Source: Polyangiaceae bacterium (GTDB taxonomy: Bacteria > Myxococcota_A > Polyangia > Polyangiales > Polyangiaceae). From it: a DNA stretch of 64,000 nt. The notes under the pieces are model-generated. The model ran no database searches. It saw only the letters and a program-made list of their open reading frames with translations, and had not been told where the DNA came from. Made by a program: the position numbers and the translations under genes. The DNA lies in contig JADJXL010000018.1 in NCBI GenBank assembly GCA_016715885.1, positions 1 to 64,000 of the forward strand, given 5' to 3'. Of this stretch, positions 19,470 to 28,130 are shown in pieces; within the stretch, counting starts at the first letter, position 1; each line of letters opens with the position of its first letter.

Positions 19470-19586
19470 TACTTCGCAAGTCGTCGCTCGAGGCTTCGGT
19501 CGCCCCCGCCTCACGGCTTCGCCGTCGCCCACAACCCAGCGGGAATAGCTCCCCCGACAAACTATTGCTCCGCCGATCTGAACCTT

Positions 19587-21119
19587 TCACCTCCAACGCG
19601 GTTCCTCGGCCGGCCCATGCCGCTCGTGCCATCGAATCACGGAAGCGGCACGTTCCCACGCCTGCTCGGCCTCTTCCTCGCCCGCCGCGAGGCTCTCCGC
19701 CGCCGTCACGAGCCCCCGCGCCGCGTCACGCCAATGCGACTCTTCGACGAGCGTCCCAAGCGCCTCGCATAGCTCGTCCTCGGAAGGCAGCGCTGCCATG
19801 CTTTCGACGCTCCCCGCCCGCATGCTTTCGATGTGCACGTCGACTTCGATATCGAACGCTTGCGGATCGCTGGTCGTCGTGGTGCGCGGAACACGGCGAA
19901 GCACCGCGAAGAGCACGCCCCACGGTGGCGAATCGGGGTCGTCGTCGTACAATGAATGAAACCCCTCGTCCAAGAAAAACCGGCCGCGCAATGCCTCCAA
20001 AACGGACGCCGAGCCCGCCGCGCCGCGACCGAAGAATGCCGCGAGCTTTTCCTTTGGCAGCTCGAGCCAGCCCTCCATTGTCATGGGCCAGGTCCCCGGC
20101 CTATCGGAGACATCCGAAAGCCAGCACGAGACATATGAAATGTCGTTTTGCCCGTCCGGCTCCACCCAATCGAAAAGAACCACGCTCCGCGCCCCTTCGA
20201 GCCGTTCCAATGCAATACGCGCCAGAGGCACCGCGAACGTCTTCAAATAGATAGCAAGATCGGCCCGCAATTCGTGCTCGAATGTGCGACCGGAGCTATT
20301 CGAGGAAGGGCGCCAATACGAATCCAGCGGAGACGCGTAAGCCACCCAGCGCATGGGACCTGCGTTTGCCATCCGCGCATGGGGCTCGACAGGTTCGCGC
20401 GGGGCGTCGAGGTCGAGGCGTAAGAACGCGATGGAACGGAGAAATGCCAAGCGCGCGTCCTCGGTTTTTTCATTTCGATGATGATGAAACGACGCAATCA
20501 GGTTTTGTGCTCCACGGCGAAGCCGAGACAATCGCCCGCGAGCTCCGAGCGCGTGGAGCGCAATCGGTCGTGTGATGTACGGCAGAACGGATGCCGGCCG
20601 TGCCCGATCGATCGGCGGTTCGTCGAGCCCACAATATGTCCGCCAATGGTCCTCGATGTCGGGTTGAAATGGCTGACCAACCTCCTCCACCCTGAAGCTA
20701 TCCCATTCGGCCGGCATACGTCGGCGAAAGATCGCATAGGGGACGAATGCCAGGGCGAGCGGATCGCTCGATTGCCGATGCGGCTTGCAGTATGCGCCGA
20801 ACGTTGCGACGAGCGTCGGATCGTCGCCGAAGCTGGGATCCCGCTCCGGGAAAAGCTCGTGGTGGATGGTTTCGATCCGACGCGCGAATGGCAGCGCCAG
20901 CAGTGGATTGTGGCGTGGGAATGCCATTCGAGGCCAGGGCGGGTTTTCGTGCTGCGTTGGCACGAGCCGCACGGCGACGCGTGGCCCGTTCGCCGTCGGG
21001 AACGAGGCGACGGCGAGCACGACGCTTTGCGCCTCGGCGAACGACGCGAAGATCCGTCCGACCAAGGGGGCCGCGTACCATCGCAGAAACATGAAACGCA
21101 GCTCGTCGGGTCCGTGCAT
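19587..21119 (-). CDS. Hypothetical protein, 510 residues
   Basis: A long, well-behaved frame directly downstream of hsdR (40 bases) on the same strand, probably co-transcribed. It is rich in Pro, Trp and Arg, with no signal peptide, membrane segment or recognised catalytic motif. Distinct stretches include FMFLRWYAAPLVGRIFASF, PFARRIETIHHELFPERDP and SVVLFDWVEPDGQNDISYV. The C-terminal 80 residues are acidic and helical. The N-terminal ATG at 21119 or the ATG nine codons later could be the start. Position suggests association with the restriction/ATPase island, but I do not recognise the family. Confidence 0.7.
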   Translation of the reverse strand: MHGPDELRFMFLRWYAAPLVGRIFASFAEAQSVVLAVASFPTANGPRVAVRLVPTQHENPPWPRMAFPRHNPLLALPFARRIETIHHELFPERDPSFGDDPTLVATFGAYCKPHRQSSDPLALAFVPYAIFRRRMPAEWDSFRVEEVGQPFQPDIEDHWRTYCGLDEPPIDRARPASVLPYITRPIALHALGARGRLSRLRRGAQNLIASFHHHRNEKTEDARLAFLRSIAFLRLDLDAPREPVEPHARMANAGPMRWVAYASPLDSYWRPSSNSSGRTFEHELRADLAIYLKTFAVPLARIALERLEGARSVVLFDWVEPDGQNDISYVSCWLSDVSDRPGTWPMTMEGWLELPKEKLAAFFGRGAAGSASVLEALRGRFFLDEGFHSLYDDDPDSPPWGVLFAVLRRVPRTTTTSDPQAFDIEVDVHIESMRAGSVESMAALPSEDELCEALGTLVEESHWRDAARGLVTAAESLAAGEEEAEQAWERAASVIRWHERHGPAEEPRWR

Positions 21120-21159
21120 ATTGGTTCATTCGGCGCGCATGTTCGCTCGAGAGCGTTTT

Positions 21160-24100
21160 TCATCCAGTCCAATACTCGGATAAAAGCGCCGCCTGCGCTA
21201 GCACCGTATTCGTCGCCGACTCTTGCTTGTCCGGCGGATACCCCCGTTTGCGCAGAATCCGCTTCACCAGCACCCGCAACTTCGCCCGCACCGATTCCTT
21301 TTCCGTCCAGTCGATCGTCACGTTCTTGCGCACCGCATCGACCAATTCCCGCGCAATCTCCCGCAGCGCGTCGTCCCCCAAGACTTTCACTGCACTGTCG
21401 TTCACCTCGAGCGCATCGTAAAATGCAAGCTCCTCCTGGTTCAGCCCCAGCTTTTCACCACGCTTTTGCGCCTCGCGCATCTGCTTCGCCAAGTCGATGA
21501 GCTCTTCGATCACCTGCGCCGATTCGATCGCTCGGCTTTGATAACGCCGAAGCGACTTCTCCAAAAGCTCCGCAAAAGACCGCGCTTGCACCAAATTGTG
21601 CCGCGACCGCGCCTTCACTTCCCCCGCCAAGAGCTTCCGCAATAGCTCCACCGCCAAGTTCTTGTGCTGCATTCCCCGCACGTCAGCCAAAAATTCGTCC
21701 GATAATATCGATATGTCGGGCTTCTTCAGCCCCGCTGCCGCAAAGATGTCGATCACCTCGTCCGATGCAATCGCCTTCGATACGATCTGCCGAATCGCGT
21801 GATCCAAATCTTCCGGTGCTCTATGCCCGCTTCCTGCCATTTCTTTTGCAATCGCCGCGCGCACCGTCTGAAAAAATGCCACGTCATCCCGAATTCGAAT
21901 CGCTTCCTCGTGCGGCACCGAAAGCGCGAACGCCCCCGACAACTCCGTCACCAACTGAATCAATCGCTCCTTGCCATTCTCTTGTTTCAGCACGTGCTCT
22001 TGCGCCGCCGCCATCAGCGACAGCCGCTGCGCCGCCGAGCCTTTCATGAACCCGCTCCGATCGAATCCATCGAAAATCTGGCAAACCACTTCGTACTTCT
22101 CCAGCATCAGCGCCACCGCTTCCGCTTGATCCAATGCCGTCCGCCCTTTTCCCCCGCTCTCCGTGTACGTGCGCAGCGCCTCTTTCAATTGGTCCGCCAA
22201 GCCCAAGTAGTCCACCACGAGCCCCCCTGGCTTGTCGCGAAACACCCGATTCACCCGCGCAATCGCTTGCATCAGCCCATGCCCCCGCATGGGTTTGTCC
22301 ACGTACATCGTGTGCAAACACGGCGCATCGAACCCCGTCAGCCACATGTCGCGTACGATGACCACTTTCAGCGGATCGCCCGCATCCTTGAATCGTTTCG
22401 CCAATACCTCGCGCCGCTGCTTCGTCCGAATGTGCGTTTGCCAATCGGCCGGATCCTTGGCCGATCCCGTCATGACGATTTTGATCTCCCCCTTCTCGTC
22501 GTCCGTATCGTGCCACTCTGGCCGCAATGCCACGATCGCCTTGTACAAGTCCACGCAAATGCGCCGGCTCATGCACACCACCATCGCCTTGCCGTCCATC
22601 ACCTCGAGACGCGCATCGAAATGCCCCAGCAAATCCTTCGCAATCAGCGACAGCCGACGCTCCGTCCCCACCAGCGCCTCCAATGCCGACCATTTGCTCT
22701 TCAGCTTCTCTTTTCCTTCGAGCTCCTCGCCTTCCGTCACTTCGTCGAATTCTTCGTCGAGGTGCGGCTTTTCTTTTTCGTCGAGCTCCAATTTGGCCAA
22801 GCGGCTTTCATAATAAATCCGCACCGTAGCGCCGTCCTCGACCGCGCGCTGAATGTCGTACACGCTGATGTAATCCCCAAACACCGCCCGCGTGTTCTTG
22901 TCCGTCGTCTCGATGGGCGTCCCCGTGAATCCAATGAACGACGCCTTCGGTAGCGCGTCGCGCATGTGTCGAGCGAATCCGTCGATGAAATCGTATTGGC
23001 TCCGGTGCGCTTCGTCCGCAATCACCACGATGTTCGACCGATCCGATAACGTCGCAGCCGTGTCCCCTTTCGTCTCCGGCACGAACTTTTGTATCGTCGT
23101 GAAGACCACCCCACCCGCGGCCACCGAAAGCAGCTCGCGCAAATGCCGCCTGTCTCGCGCTCGCTCCGGTCGCTGCCGCAACAGCTCGCGGCAACGTGAA
23201 AACGTCCCGAAGAGCTGTTCGTCCAAATCATTGCGATCGGTCAGCACCACAATCGTCGGGTTCCGCATGTCCGGGTGCAGCACGACGCGCCCCGCATAAA
23301 ATGCCATCGTCAGGCTCTTGCCCGATCCTTGCGTGTGCCACACGACCCCAATACGCCGATCGCCCTCGTGCCCCGATGCCAACAGGGTCGCTTCGATCGC
23401 CTGGCCGACGGCGTGGAATTGATGATAGTTTGCAATTTTTTTGATGACCGAATCGCCGTCGCTTTCGAATACGATGAAGTATCGAATCAGGTCCAGCCAT
23501 CTTCGCTTTGCAAAAATCCCGCGCACCAGCACTTCCAGTTTGGGAATCGTGCCCGGCGCCAACTCTTCCCCCTCGATCGTCCGCCACGGCGAAAACCGCT
23601 CGAAGTTCGATGACAACGTCCCCACGCGCGCTTCGACGAGTCCATCGGAAATGACGAGGCACGCATTGTAGGTGAAAAGCGATGGAAGTTCGTGCTTGTA
23701 CGTCTGCAATTGATGAAAGGCTGCGCGAATGTCTGCATCTTCCGCCGTCGGGTGTTTCAATTCGATCACCGCGAGCGGCAGGCCATTGACGAAGACGACC
23801 ACGTCCGCGCGGCGCGTGTGCCCCTGTTCGGTCACCGTGAATTGATTGACCACCAGCCAATCATTTTCGTTTGGGTCATCGAAATCGACGATCCGCACCG
23901 GGTCGTATCCGATGCTCCCGTCGGCGCGGAGGAATTCGACGCTCACGCCATTGATCAAATGCGCGTGAAGCTCGTGGTTCGCATCGACGAGCTGCGGTGA
24001 CGAGATACGGGTGACTTTGCGAAAGGCTTCTTCGATGGCTTCGGCCGACGCGTGGGGATTCAGTCGCCCGAGAGCGCTGCGCAGGCGCCCTTCGAGCACC

Positions 24101-24234
24101 ACGTCGCCGTAGGATTCGCGTTCGGCATTCGCTTCGCCCGGGGCCATGGACGGGCCGTGGAGGACGGCGTATCCGAGCGATCCGAACCATTGCAGCAAGG
24201 CTTCTTCGACGACGGCTTCGGTGAAGGGGAGCAT
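21160..24234 (-). CDS. hsdR: Type I restriction endonuclease R subunit
   Basis: A 1024-residue HsdR. The N-terminal nuclease domain has NPHASAEAIEEAFRKVTR and the PD-(D/E)XK-type end VVFVNGLPLAVIELKHPTAE near residue 175. The helicase motor has Walker A VVWHTQGSGKSLTMAFYAG, the DEAH box IVVIADEAHRSQYDF, motif III-like FIGFTGTPIE, and motifs V/VI including MQAIARVNRVF. It translocates DNA and cuts when the HsdM-HsdS complex meets unmodified sites. Length is typical. Unusually, it is not contiguous with hsdM-hsdS: about 6 kb of opposite-strand toxin genes lie between them. The start at 24234 (MLPFTEAVVEEALLQW) is the family start. Confidence 0.95.
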   Translation of the reverse strand: MLPFTEAVVEEALLQWFGSLGYAVLHGPSMAPGEANAERESYGDVVLEGRLRSALGRLNPHASAEAIEEAFRKVTRISSPQLVDANHELHAHLINGVSVEFLRADGSIGYDPVRIVDFDDPNENDWLVVNQFTVTEQGHTRRADVVVFVNGLPLAVIELKHPTAEDADIRAAFHQLQTYKHELPSLFTYNACLVISDGLVEARVGTLSSNFERFSPWRTIEGEELAPGTIPKLEVLVRGIFAKRRWLDLIRYFIVFESDGDSVIKKIANYHQFHAVGQAIEATLLASGHEGDRRIGVVWHTQGSGKSLTMAFYAGRVVLHPDMRNPTIVVLTDRNDLDEQLFGTFSRCRELLRQRPERARDRRHLRELLSVAAGGVVFTTIQKFVPETKGDTAATLSDRSNIVVIADEAHRSQYDFIDGFARHMRDALPKASFIGFTGTPIETTDKNTRAVFGDYISVYDIQRAVEDGATVRIYYESRLAKLELDEKEKPHLDEEFDEVTEGEELEGKEKLKSKWSALEALVGTERRLSLIAKDLLGHFDARLEVMDGKAMVVCMSRRICVDLYKAIVALRPEWHDTDDEKGEIKIVMTGSAKDPADWQTHIRTKQRREVLAKRFKDAGDPLKVVIVRDMWLTGFDAPCLHTMYVDKPMRGHGLMQAIARVNRVFRDKPGGLVVDYLGLADQLKEALRTYTESGGKGRTALDQAEAVALMLEKYEVVCQIFDGFDRSGFMKGSAAQRLSLMAAAQEHVLKQENGKERLIQLVTELSGAFALSVPHEEAIRIRDDVAFFQTVRAAIAKEMAGSGHRAPEDLDHAIRQIVSKAIASDEVIDIFAAAGLKKPDISILSDEFLADVRGMQHKNLAVELLRKLLAGEVKARSRHNLVQARSFAELLEKSLRRYQSRAIESAQVIEELIDLAKQMREAQKRGEKLGLNQEELAFYDALEVNDSAVKVLGDDALREIARELVDAVRKNVTIDWTEKESVRAKLRVLVKRILRKRGYPPDKQESATNTVLAQAALLSEYWTG

Positions 24235-24445
24235 CGTGGTATGCGGCGGGGGCGAGGGTCGAAGGGCGAAGGGTTCAACCTCGGCATGTTAGAAGGCCGA
24301 ACCTGAGGAAAGCAAGGAGAAACGAGGGCGCTTGTCCGAGTAGCGGCGCTTGTCGAGGGAGCGACGCTGGCTGCTTATTTGGCCTCCAGGATTTCCACGC
24401 CGTAGCGTGCATGTACCTGGGTGCACCGGGGTGGAGGGAGCTGCG

Positions 24446-26266
24446 ATGGCGCGGTGGCTTGGGCTTTTCTGGGCGATCTGTGTATCGGTGATGGTGCTCG
24501 TGGTGCTGGCAACGAACGCATGGGCCGCACCGGCGCCCGTCGAAGTGTGCTGGAGACCGGACTATTTGCGGCCGGATGACGACACGTTCGTCATTGTCAA
24601 AGACCCGAATCGGTGGAGGTTGACCGGCCCGAATTCGGCTTGGGACTCGGCGGTCGATCATTATGTCGTTTACAAGCACAATCCCAAGCTTGGCGCCGAT
24701 AGCCTCGACAGGTTTCCCGAGGATATTCGCAAGGACGCGCGGCGCTGTGTACCTGCGCCCGCGGTTCAGCCGCCACCGGCCGCGGATCCGCCACCTCCGC
24801 CACCGCCACCGCCACCTCCGCCGCCACCGCCGAAGAAGGTTACGCCGAAGCCGCAGCCGGCTCCGAGCAAGGTGAATGGTCCGAAACCGTTGCCCAAGCC
24901 GATAACGCGTTCAGCGCAAAAGCCTGCTGCAAGGCCGGAGCAGCCGCGGAGAGCGCCGTCGGTGTTGCCCGGCAGCGAGCGGTTGCTGCCGAAGGACGAG
25001 CAAGCGCGCGTGCTCCCGGATGCAAAGGACGCATCGCCATTGCCACGGCCGTCGCTTTCGCATTTCGCGGTGAATTGCGCGGATCGGAAAGCGCGGTGCA
25101 AGCGTGACGCGGAGCTCATGCCGGCCGAGCTGCGAGCAACGCTTGCGGCGATCTTGGCGCAGTCGTGTCGAGACAATGCCCGCCCGGATCCTCGACATGT
25201 GGGGCAAACGTATCGGGATCCACTGCAGCAACTTGAAACAAAATTGCTCATTGCTGCTCTGAGGTGGGCGGGTGAGCAATTGGCGGAGCCGCAGGTGATT
25301 CCGCCGCAGCCGCGCGAGATATTGCCATTGCCGAAGCTCGTGGTGCAAAAGCCGGTCGCGCAGGACGACGCGTTGTCATTGGAAGATCCTCGCGTGCAAT
25401 TTGGCGGTGGGTTGGTTTCTGGTGGCGCGAGTGGCGCCGTGCCGTTCGGTTCGGCCGGTGCCGAGGTCGCGATTCAACTGCGCCTGCTTCCGAAAGGCAC
25501 GTATTGGGCGCAGGTGGGGCGTGCGTGTGGAGAGATTGTCGTAGGCACCGGACAGATCGCCCTCGGTTGTGCAGGAATGGGCGCTGGTGCCGGAATGAGC
25601 AGCACGGGTGGTGGGGCCATTGTGGGCGTGCCCATCGCCGCGGGGTCGTTTGCCATTGCCACAAATGGCTGCGCGACGCTTGCCAATGGCGTGCGCAATG
25701 CTGGGCAATTGCTGAGTGAAGGCGCTCCACCGGACGCTCCCCCTCCGCCGTCACAGGTCAAGCTTCTGGAGCCCAAGCCGAAACCGGCCACGCAAGCGCC
25801 GCCGAAGCCAGCGGCTGCACCGCCGCTAGTCGCGGCGAAACCGGCGCAAGCGCCAGTGGCGAAGGCCGGGCAACCTACCACCACGGCTCCCGCGGGCAAG
25901 CCGGGACCGACGACCACACCGCCGAAGAAGCGACCGGGGGGTACCAAAACCGGGCCGAACACGACGTCGTGGGTCAAGTGCACCGGCGAGATGCATCATG
26001 CCATCTCGAAGAGGATTCACGTTCAGCTCGAGAAGCACCCAAATCTGAAGAACGTATACAAGCACCGCGACGACCGGTTTGTCACGCAGGCACTCGACAA
26101 ACAAGCGCACCGCGGGTACCAGAAGTGGCATCGGCAGATGGAGGACAGGGTGATCGATTGGCTGAAGCTCGAGCGACGAGCTACCCCAGCACAGTTCGAG
26201 GCGTGGCTCCGCAACCTCTACCGAACGGAGAAGGAGCTCAGTTCGCGTTTTCCCAACGGATTCTGA
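24446..26266 (+). CDS. Secreted polymorphic toxin with HNH-type nuclease C-terminus
   Basis: A 606-residue modular protein. A Sec signal (LFWAICVSVMVLVVLATNAW, probable cleavage in AWA-AP) is followed by a short domain, VEVCWRPDYLRPDDDTF. Next come a (Pro)n tract and Pro-rich linker near 110-160. A Gly-rich hydrophobic central domain near 340-430 includes GMGAGAGMSSTGGGA and is shared with the two toxins downstream. A second Pro/Lys linker follows. The last 90 residues start GEMHHAISKRIHVQLEKHP and contain AHRGYQKWHRQMEDRVIDWL, an HNH/EndoVII nuclease of the AHH-like kind. The start ATG follows GGAGGGAG. The stop overlaps the immunity gene. The layout is that of contact- or exchange-delivered toxins, with DNA or RNA of competitors as the inferred target. 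Confidence 0.8.
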   Translation: MARWLGLFWAICVSVMVLVVLATNAWAAPAPVEVCWRPDYLRPDDDTFVIVKDPNRWRLTGPNSAWDSAVDHYVVYKHNPKLGADSLDRFPEDIRKDARRCVPAPAVQPPPAADPPPPPPPPPPPPPPPKKVTPKPQPAPSKVNGPKPLPKPITRSAQKPAARPEQPRRAPSVLPGSERLLPKDEQARVLPDAKDASPLPRPSLSHFAVNCADRKARCKRDAELMPAELRATLAAILAQSCRDNARPDPRHVGQTYRDPLQQLETKLLIAALRWAGEQLAEPQVIPPQPREILPLPKLVVQKPVAQDDALSLEDPRVQFGGGLVSGGASGAVPFGSAGAEVAIQLRLLPKGTYWAQVGRACGEIVVGTGQIALGCAGMGAGAGMSSTGGGAIVGVPIAAGSFAIATNGCATLANGVRNAGQLLSEGAPPDAPPPPSQVKLLEPKPKPATQAPPKPAAAPPLVAAKPAQAPVAKAGQPTTTAPAGKPGPTTTPPKKRPGGTKTGPNTTSWVKCTGEMHHAISKRIHVQLEKHPNLKNVYKHRDDRFVTQALDKQAHRGYQKWHRQMEDRVIDWLKLERRATPAQFEAWLRNLYRTEKELSSRFPNGF

Positions 26267-26967
26267 TGGGGCGAAAGATGCAGTTTTATGTGTTGAAAGT
26301 GCAAGTGGGAGCACCCCACGAAACGCGGTACAACGAGATGAAGCCTGTGCAGGAGGGAGAGGCGCCAATCTGTCCTGCGTGTGGTGGATATGTCGGAATG
26401 ATCCCAACGCTGCCACCCTTCCGCGCCGAGCTCGTGGCATATGGGAAGGAGCTTGGTGATGTCGCGTTTGGCCCCGGGGACAACCTACTCGTCTCCGACC
26501 GATTCCGGCAGGCTTGGGAAAGCGCGAACCTTCGAGGGCTCGTGTTCTCGCCCCTCGAGCGCATCCGCATCCGTCCGGCACGCCTCGGAAAAAAACCGGC
26601 CACGTACTTCCACGTCGCGCCGCAATTGTTTGGTACACAAGTGGATCTGGAACGAAGCCGCCTCGAACATGAGGAGCTTATCCAGTGCAACAAGTGCAAA
26701 TACGGTGGTCTCCTCTTGAGCATCCGCGGGTTCGCCATCGATGAGAAGTCATGGACGGGCGAAGACATTTTCCGCCCATGGGGCTTGTCAGGCGATATTG
26801 TCGTCACCGATCGCGTCAGAAAACTGCGTGATGACCACGGCCTGACGAACATGAACCTCACGCGGGTAGAAGAGTTGTTTTGGGATCCGTACTACCGATG
26901 GTCGGTCGACGGCGTGAGCCCACCCGACTGGCACGACGGACCCGACGACCAGCGCGCGGCAAACTGA
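26266..26967 (+). CDS. Double-CXXCG motif immunity protein (SitI6-like)
   Basis: A 233-residue cytoplasmic protein with no signal peptide. The first zinc-type knuckle is ICPACGGYVG near residue 45 and the second is IQCNKCKYGGL near 150. Between them lies VSDRFRQAWESANLRGL, followed by RPARLGKKPATYFHV. This is the pattern of the myxobacterial double-CXXCG family, which in Myxococcus xanthus includes SitI6, the immunity protein of a lipoprotein toxin moved by outer-membrane exchange. The second knuckle has Lys instead of Gly. The ATG at 26266 overlaps the toxin stop (TGATG); an ATG at 26278 is possible. Direct coupling to the toxin supports the cognate immunity role. Confidence 0.8.
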   Translation: MGRKMQFYVLKVQVGAPHETRYNEMKPVQEGEAPICPACGGYVGMIPTLPPFRAELVAYGKELGDVAFGPGDNLLVSDRFRQAWESANLRGLVFSPLERIRIRPARLGKKPATYFHVAPQLFGTQVDLERSRLEHEELIQCNKCKYGGLLLSIRGFAIDEKSWTGEDIFRPWGLSGDIVVTDRVRKLRDDHGLTNMNLTRVEELFWDPYYRWSVDGVSPPDWHDGPDDQRAAN

Positions 26968-27044
26968 GGGCCGGCCCAAGGAGCCTCGGTAAAACCATCG
27001 TCCCGTAAAACGAAATATTGACGCGCGGTGCACCTTGTGCTCGG

Positions 27045-27932
27045 ATGCCCGCCATGACACGCGTCTGCGCACGAGTCTCCCTGGTCGCCCTCTCTCTCGG
27101 CCTGGCTGCTTGCGGTGGAAGTGCCGCGCGGACAGAAGTCCCCGCTGCGTCTTCGACCAAGGCGGCCATTGCAAGCGAAAGCGCCGTCGATCGTCCGAGC
27201 GAGCCAGCCACTGCAGAAGCGGATAGCGATCCCACGTTATCCCCCGCCGAATACGAAGCCCGTGGCATGCCCTCGATCCAAAACCCCTGGACCGCGATTG
27301 ATTACCAGCTCGCTGCGGCGGCGCTCGTCGCGATCGCGGAGGAAAACCCAGCACATTTGCCACGTTTGAACAGCAAACAGTCGGGGCCGGTGTTTCGTCG
27401 CATCGTGTCGAGGGAAGACTTGCTCGTCTATGCGAACCGAAACATCGATTGGGATCTGCGGCGAGCGAGTCTCATGGCCATTCACGAGAGCATGCTGTCC
27501 GTGTTGGCCGTGTATGCCAGAGCGTTCTCCGCAAACCGGGCACTCCAGCGGGAAATACTCGAGCTTTCCGTGAAGGATTCGCATTCTGTGATCGCAATGT
27601 GGAACCTCGTCGATGAATTGCCCAAAGACTTACTGAAGAAAACCGCGCGCAATCCAAGTCCGGCGCTTCTCTTGGACGAGCTGCAGGATGGAACCCCAAA
27701 CATGGTCCGTGCAACGGTGCTGCTCATTGAATTGTGCGAAGAGAATTCCGTACCCACGTGTATATGGCACGCTGGGGAGCTCATTCATGTCTTACCGCCG
27801 CTCATCGAACGCATAACGCCTGAGCGACAAGCCGAGGCGAGACAAAGAATTGCCAAGCTCGCCGCATCCGAGCCCAATCCCGCCCTCGCAAAGCAATTCA
27901 AGTTGCTCCACGAAGCCGTTGCCGCACCGTGA
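27045..27932 (+). CDS. Hypothetical lipoprotein between two toxin cassettes
   Basis: A 295-residue protein starting MPAMTRVCARVSLVALSLGL, with lipobox LAAC near residue 20, then an Ala/Ser/Glu-rich spacer. The body is mostly helical (LAAAALVAIAEENPAHLPRL, LYANRNIDWDLRRASLMAI) and may form HEAT-like repeats. It is likely anchored in the envelope. It lies on the same strand as the two toxin-immunity pairs and between them, so an accessory role (for example like the SitB lipoproteins of Sit cassettes) is conceivable, but no sequence motif proves it. The ATG at 27054 is an alternative start. Confidence 0.65.
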   Translation: MPAMTRVCARVSLVALSLGLAACGGSAARTEVPAASSTKAAIASESAVDRPSEPATAEADSDPTLSPAEYEARGMPSIQNPWTAIDYQLAAAALVAIAEENPAHLPRLNSKQSGPVFRRIVSREDLLVYANRNIDWDLRRASLMAIHESMLSVLAVYARAFSANRALQREILELSVKDSHSVIAMWNLVDELPKDLLKKTARNPSPALLLDELQDGTPNMVRATVLLIELCEENSVPTCIWHAGELIHVLPPLIERITPERQAEARQRIAKLAASEPNPALAKQFKLLHEAVAAP

Positions 27933-27953
27933 AAACCAGTTGCACACTGACGC

Positions 27954-28030
27954 GAGCACTCCGAAGGCTCATCGCACATAGCGCGAGCGCTCGCCCGAGT
28001 AGACGGCGAGCTTTCGCGCGAAGAGGCGGC
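27954..28030. repeat. Cassette-flanking repeat, copy A
   Basis: About 77 bases upstream of the second toxin gene resemble 41226-41302, downstream of the third cassette, at roughly three quarters of positions. Both contain the block CCGAAGGCTC and the block GAGTAGAC. It probably marks cassette duplication. Confidence 0.55.
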
Positions 28031-28130
28031 AAAAACAGCAGGTGGGCAGCATGTGCAGCTACCCGTGTCGAGCACGATCCCGACGCCCTGAATGCTCGAC
28101 CTGCGGTACGTGGCCTGTTCCCATCGAAGC

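Noticed and set aside
18054..19532. Longer start for the first ATPase gene at 19532
   Set aside because: The extra 62 codons run through the four palindromes and are not protein-like; the ATG at 19346 begins the conserved domain.
21799..22953. 384-codon open frame antisense to hsdR
   Set aside because: His/Arg/Pro-rich shadow of the HsdR helicase region.
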